A DNA stretch of 5,702 nucleotides from Gammaproteobacteria bacterium (GTDB lineage Bacteria > Pseudomonadota > Gammaproteobacteria > DSM-26407): NCBI GenBank assembly GCA_028694565.1, contig JAQVKR010000194.1, positions 1-5,702 on the forward strand, in the 5' to 3' direction. Shown here piece by piece: positions 4,879 through 5,702 of this stretch (position 1 is the stretch's first letter; the number at the start of each line of letters is the position of its first letter). The notes beneath the pieces were generated by a model. It did not search any database. It was not told where the DNA came from and saw nothing but the letters and a program-made list of their open reading frames with translations. The position numbers were made by a program, and so were the translations under genes.

Positions 4879-5232
4879 ATGAAAATCACTGCCTTCCTGT
4901 CAGCCCTAGCCCTAGCTCTCGGTCTCGGCTCCCATGCGGCTGCGGCCGCGGATATGGAGGCCCGCTACGATGTGGTGCGCGCCCTGGGGGCTGAAAACGG
5001 CGTTGCCCTGGCCTGCGGCTACGTGGACGAGACCCGCCGCATGAAGCGGGCCATGGTGGACAACCTGCCCAAGGAGCGCGCCCTCGGCCTCGCCTTCGAG
5101 GAGAGCACCAACGCGGCCTACCTGGCGTTTCTCAAGGCGGGGGAGCCCTGTCCGGCCGAGACGGGCTTCAGCGGCCGGGTGGATGCCGCCATCGGCAATC
5201 TCCAGGCGACCTTCGCGGAAAGCGCCGAGTAG
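4879..5232 (+). CDS. Small secreted protein of unknown function, two cysteines
   Basis: I do not recognise a family. The 117-residue product begins with a clear Sec signal peptide: MK, a hydrophobic core (about 4-17), and an Ala-rich cleavage region ending near Ala24, before DMEARYD. The mature part of about 93 residues is mostly predicted helix (RYDVVRALGAENGVALACGY, then DETRRMKRAM and further Ala-rich segments). It has only two cysteines, Cys46 and Cys91, which could form one disulfide in the periplasm. No lipobox, transmembrane anchor, or heme CXXCH motif is present. The start has CAGGA 11 nt upstream, and the signal peptide begins exactly there. It ends immediately before an FNR box, and a consensus -10-like sequence precedes it, so it is probably its own transcription unit. 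Codon use looks like that of its neighbours, so it is probably a real gene rather than an intruder. Confidence 0.8.
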   Translation: MKITAFLSALALALGLGSHAAAAADMEARYDVVRALGAENGVALACGYVDETRRMKRAMVDNLPKERALGLAFEESTNAAYLAFLKAGEPCPAETGFSGRVDAAIGNLQATFAESAE

Positions 5233-5246
5233 TTGATATAAATCAA
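5233..5246. promoter_or_regulatory. Perfect FNR-type box (upstream site)
   Basis: TTGATATAAATCAA is an exact match to the FNR/Anr consensus TTGAT-N4-ATCAA. It begins on the base after the stop codon of the small secreted protein. Its centre (5239.5) is 83 bp upstream of the second box, close to eight helical turns, so both would face the same side of the DNA. No -10 box lies at the distance expected if this site itself acted as a class II activator, so it looks like an auxiliary or repressing upstream site for the gene at 5392. The regulator is inferred, not seen. Confidence 0.75.
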
Positions 5247-5265
5247 CAAAGTTGGGTTTCGGCAT

Positions 5266-5285
5266 CCGCCACGGTTCGGTGGCGG
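5266..5285 (+). other. GC hairpin between the two FNR-type boxes
   Basis: CCGCCAC (5266-5272) and GTGGCGG (5279-5285) are perfect 7-bp arms around a 6-nt loop. It may end or stabilise the transcript of the small secreted protein gene, but no T-run follows on either strand, so it does not qualify as a standard intrinsic terminator. Confidence 0.4.
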
Positions 5286-5315
5286 CGGAAAGCATTGCAA
5301 CGATCGTCCTCCCGG

Positions 5316-5329
5316 TTGAGCCACGTCAA
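5316..5329 (+). promoter_or_regulatory. Second FNR/DNR-like box, class II position
   Basis: TTGAGCCACGTCAA keeps the TTGA and TCAA cores of the CRP/FNR family with the N4 spacing; the outer-to-inner fifth bases differ from strict FNR and fit DNR/NNR-type sites at least as well. Its centre (5322.5) is 41.5 bp before position 5364, the start predicted by the -10-like TACCAT at 5352-5357. This is the standard class II activator geometry, in which the bound regulator replaces the -35 contact. Confidence 0.55.
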
Positions 5330-5351
5330 ATAACGCCGGGGCGGACCCGGC

Positions 5352-5357
5352 TACCAT
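5352..5357 (+). promoter_or_regulatory. Candidate -10 box of the ZnuA-like gene
   Basis: TACCAT has four of six consensus bases, including the key TA and final T. It lies at the correct distance downstream of the second FNR-like box and gives a leader of about 28 nt before the ATG at 5392. There is no -35 box, as usual for FNR-dependent promoters. Confidence 0.45.
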
Positions 5358-5391
5358 GGCGTCCGTCGCTTCATCCACGAGGATTCTGCAT

Positions 5392-5702
5392 ATGCGTCAC
5401 CTGTCGGTCCGCCTGACCCTGGTCGGGTTCCTGCTGCTCTTCACCTCCGGCGCCTGGGCGGCGGAGGTTCCCAAGGTGGTGGTCAGCATCAAGCCCATCC
5501 ATTCGCTGGTGGCGGGGCTGATGGAGAATGTGGCCGAGCCCACTTTGCTGATCGATTCCGGGTCTCCGCTGACCTACCGGCCCACGGCGGTGCAGCAGGC
5601 GCGCATCGCCGAGGCGGACGTGGTGTTCTGGGTGGGGCCGGAACTGGAGCGGGGGCTGGCCGAGGCGCTGCCGGGGATCCAGTCGCGGGGGCGGGTGCTG
5701 GC
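5392..5702 (+). CDS. ZnuA-like metal ABC transporter substrate-binding protein, 3' end missing, first zinc-ligand His replaced
   Basis: The frame stays open to the window end; 103 complete codons are visible. Residues 1-23 form a Sec signal peptide (basic start, hydrophobic core 8-18, cleavage after AWA). The mature start, VVVSIKPIHSLVAGLM (29-44) then EPTLLIDSGSPLTYRP (49-64) and EADVVFWVGPELE (74-86), is the N-terminal lobe of cluster A-I zinc/manganese-binding proteins (ZnuA/TroA family). In this family the segment usually reads SPHxY, with His as the first metal ligand. Here it is SPLTY, with Leu60 encoded by CTG, while spacing on both sides is preserved. Later ligands lie beyond the window. 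The start is supported by CGAGGA (5378-5383), 8 nt upstream. Control by an FNR/DNR-type regulator is indicated by two boxes upstream. It may bind a different ligand or serve a non-transport role; permease and ATPase genes cannot be seen. Confidence 0.85.
   Translation, partial: MRHLSVRLTLVGFLLLFTSGAWAAEVPKVVVSIKPIHSLVAGLMENVAEPTLLIDSGSPLTYRPTAVQQARIAEADVVFWVGPELERGLAEALPGIQSRGRVL

Noticed and set aside
4901..4916. Short CCCTAG tandem repeat resembling a telomere-type repeat
   Set aside because: Only two copies, within the signal-peptide codons for Ala-Leu-Ala-Leu; explained by repetitive amino acids.
5505..5512. GCTGGTGG, the E. coli Chi sequence
   Set aside because: A single 8-mer inside a coding region; expected by chance in GC-rich DNA and the Chi sequence of this organism is unknown.

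Overview
The window is GC-rich, tightly packed bacterial DNA that codes almost throughout. Gene content and style (MogA close to the E. coli type, strong Shine-Dalgarno sequences, FNR-type operators, Sec signal peptides) suggest a gammaproteobacterium, perhaps a Chromatiales/Ectothiorhodospiraceae-like organism with anaerobic or microaerobic capacity. This placement is an inference from style and was not tested by a search.

Layout, left to right. (1) Positions 1-1168, plus strand: the end of an operon with two overlapping transferase genes of the arsenosugar/'rSAM-selenodomain-associated' families (TIGR04283-like, then TIGR04282-like). (2) Positions 1194-4041: a complete AmmeMemoRadiSam module. 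The AMMECR1-domain and MEMO-domain genes lie on the minus strand, overlap by 23 nt and converge on the arsenosugar operon. The radical SAM gene lies on the plus strand, divergent from them. The 357-nt gap between the divergent starts (2587-2943) has an AT-rich island with two near-perfect palindromes, a sigma-54-like sequence, and about 240 nt of GC-rich, hairpin-rich presumed leader. (3) Positions 4193-4744: mogA (molybdopterin adenylyltransferase) behind a consensus -10 box. (4) Positions 4879-5232: an unrecognised small secreted protein with two cysteines. (5) Positions 5233-5702: a control region with a perfect FNR box and a second FNR/DNR-like box placed for class II activation, then the start of a ZnuA-like metal-binding periplasmic protein that runs off the window.

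How they fit together: the three AmmeMemoRadiSam proteins are widely found together, but I know of no settled reaction for them. The divergent promoter region would allow shared control. MogA serves molybdoenzymes, many of them anaerobic respiratory enzymes, and the last gene appears to be under oxygen or nitric-oxide control, so the right half has a loose anaerobic-metabolism flavour. The observations most worth following are the ZnuA-like protein that has Leu where the family has its first zinc-ligand His, its tandem FNR-type boxes, and the palindromic AT-rich island between the divergent AmmeMemoRadiSam genes.
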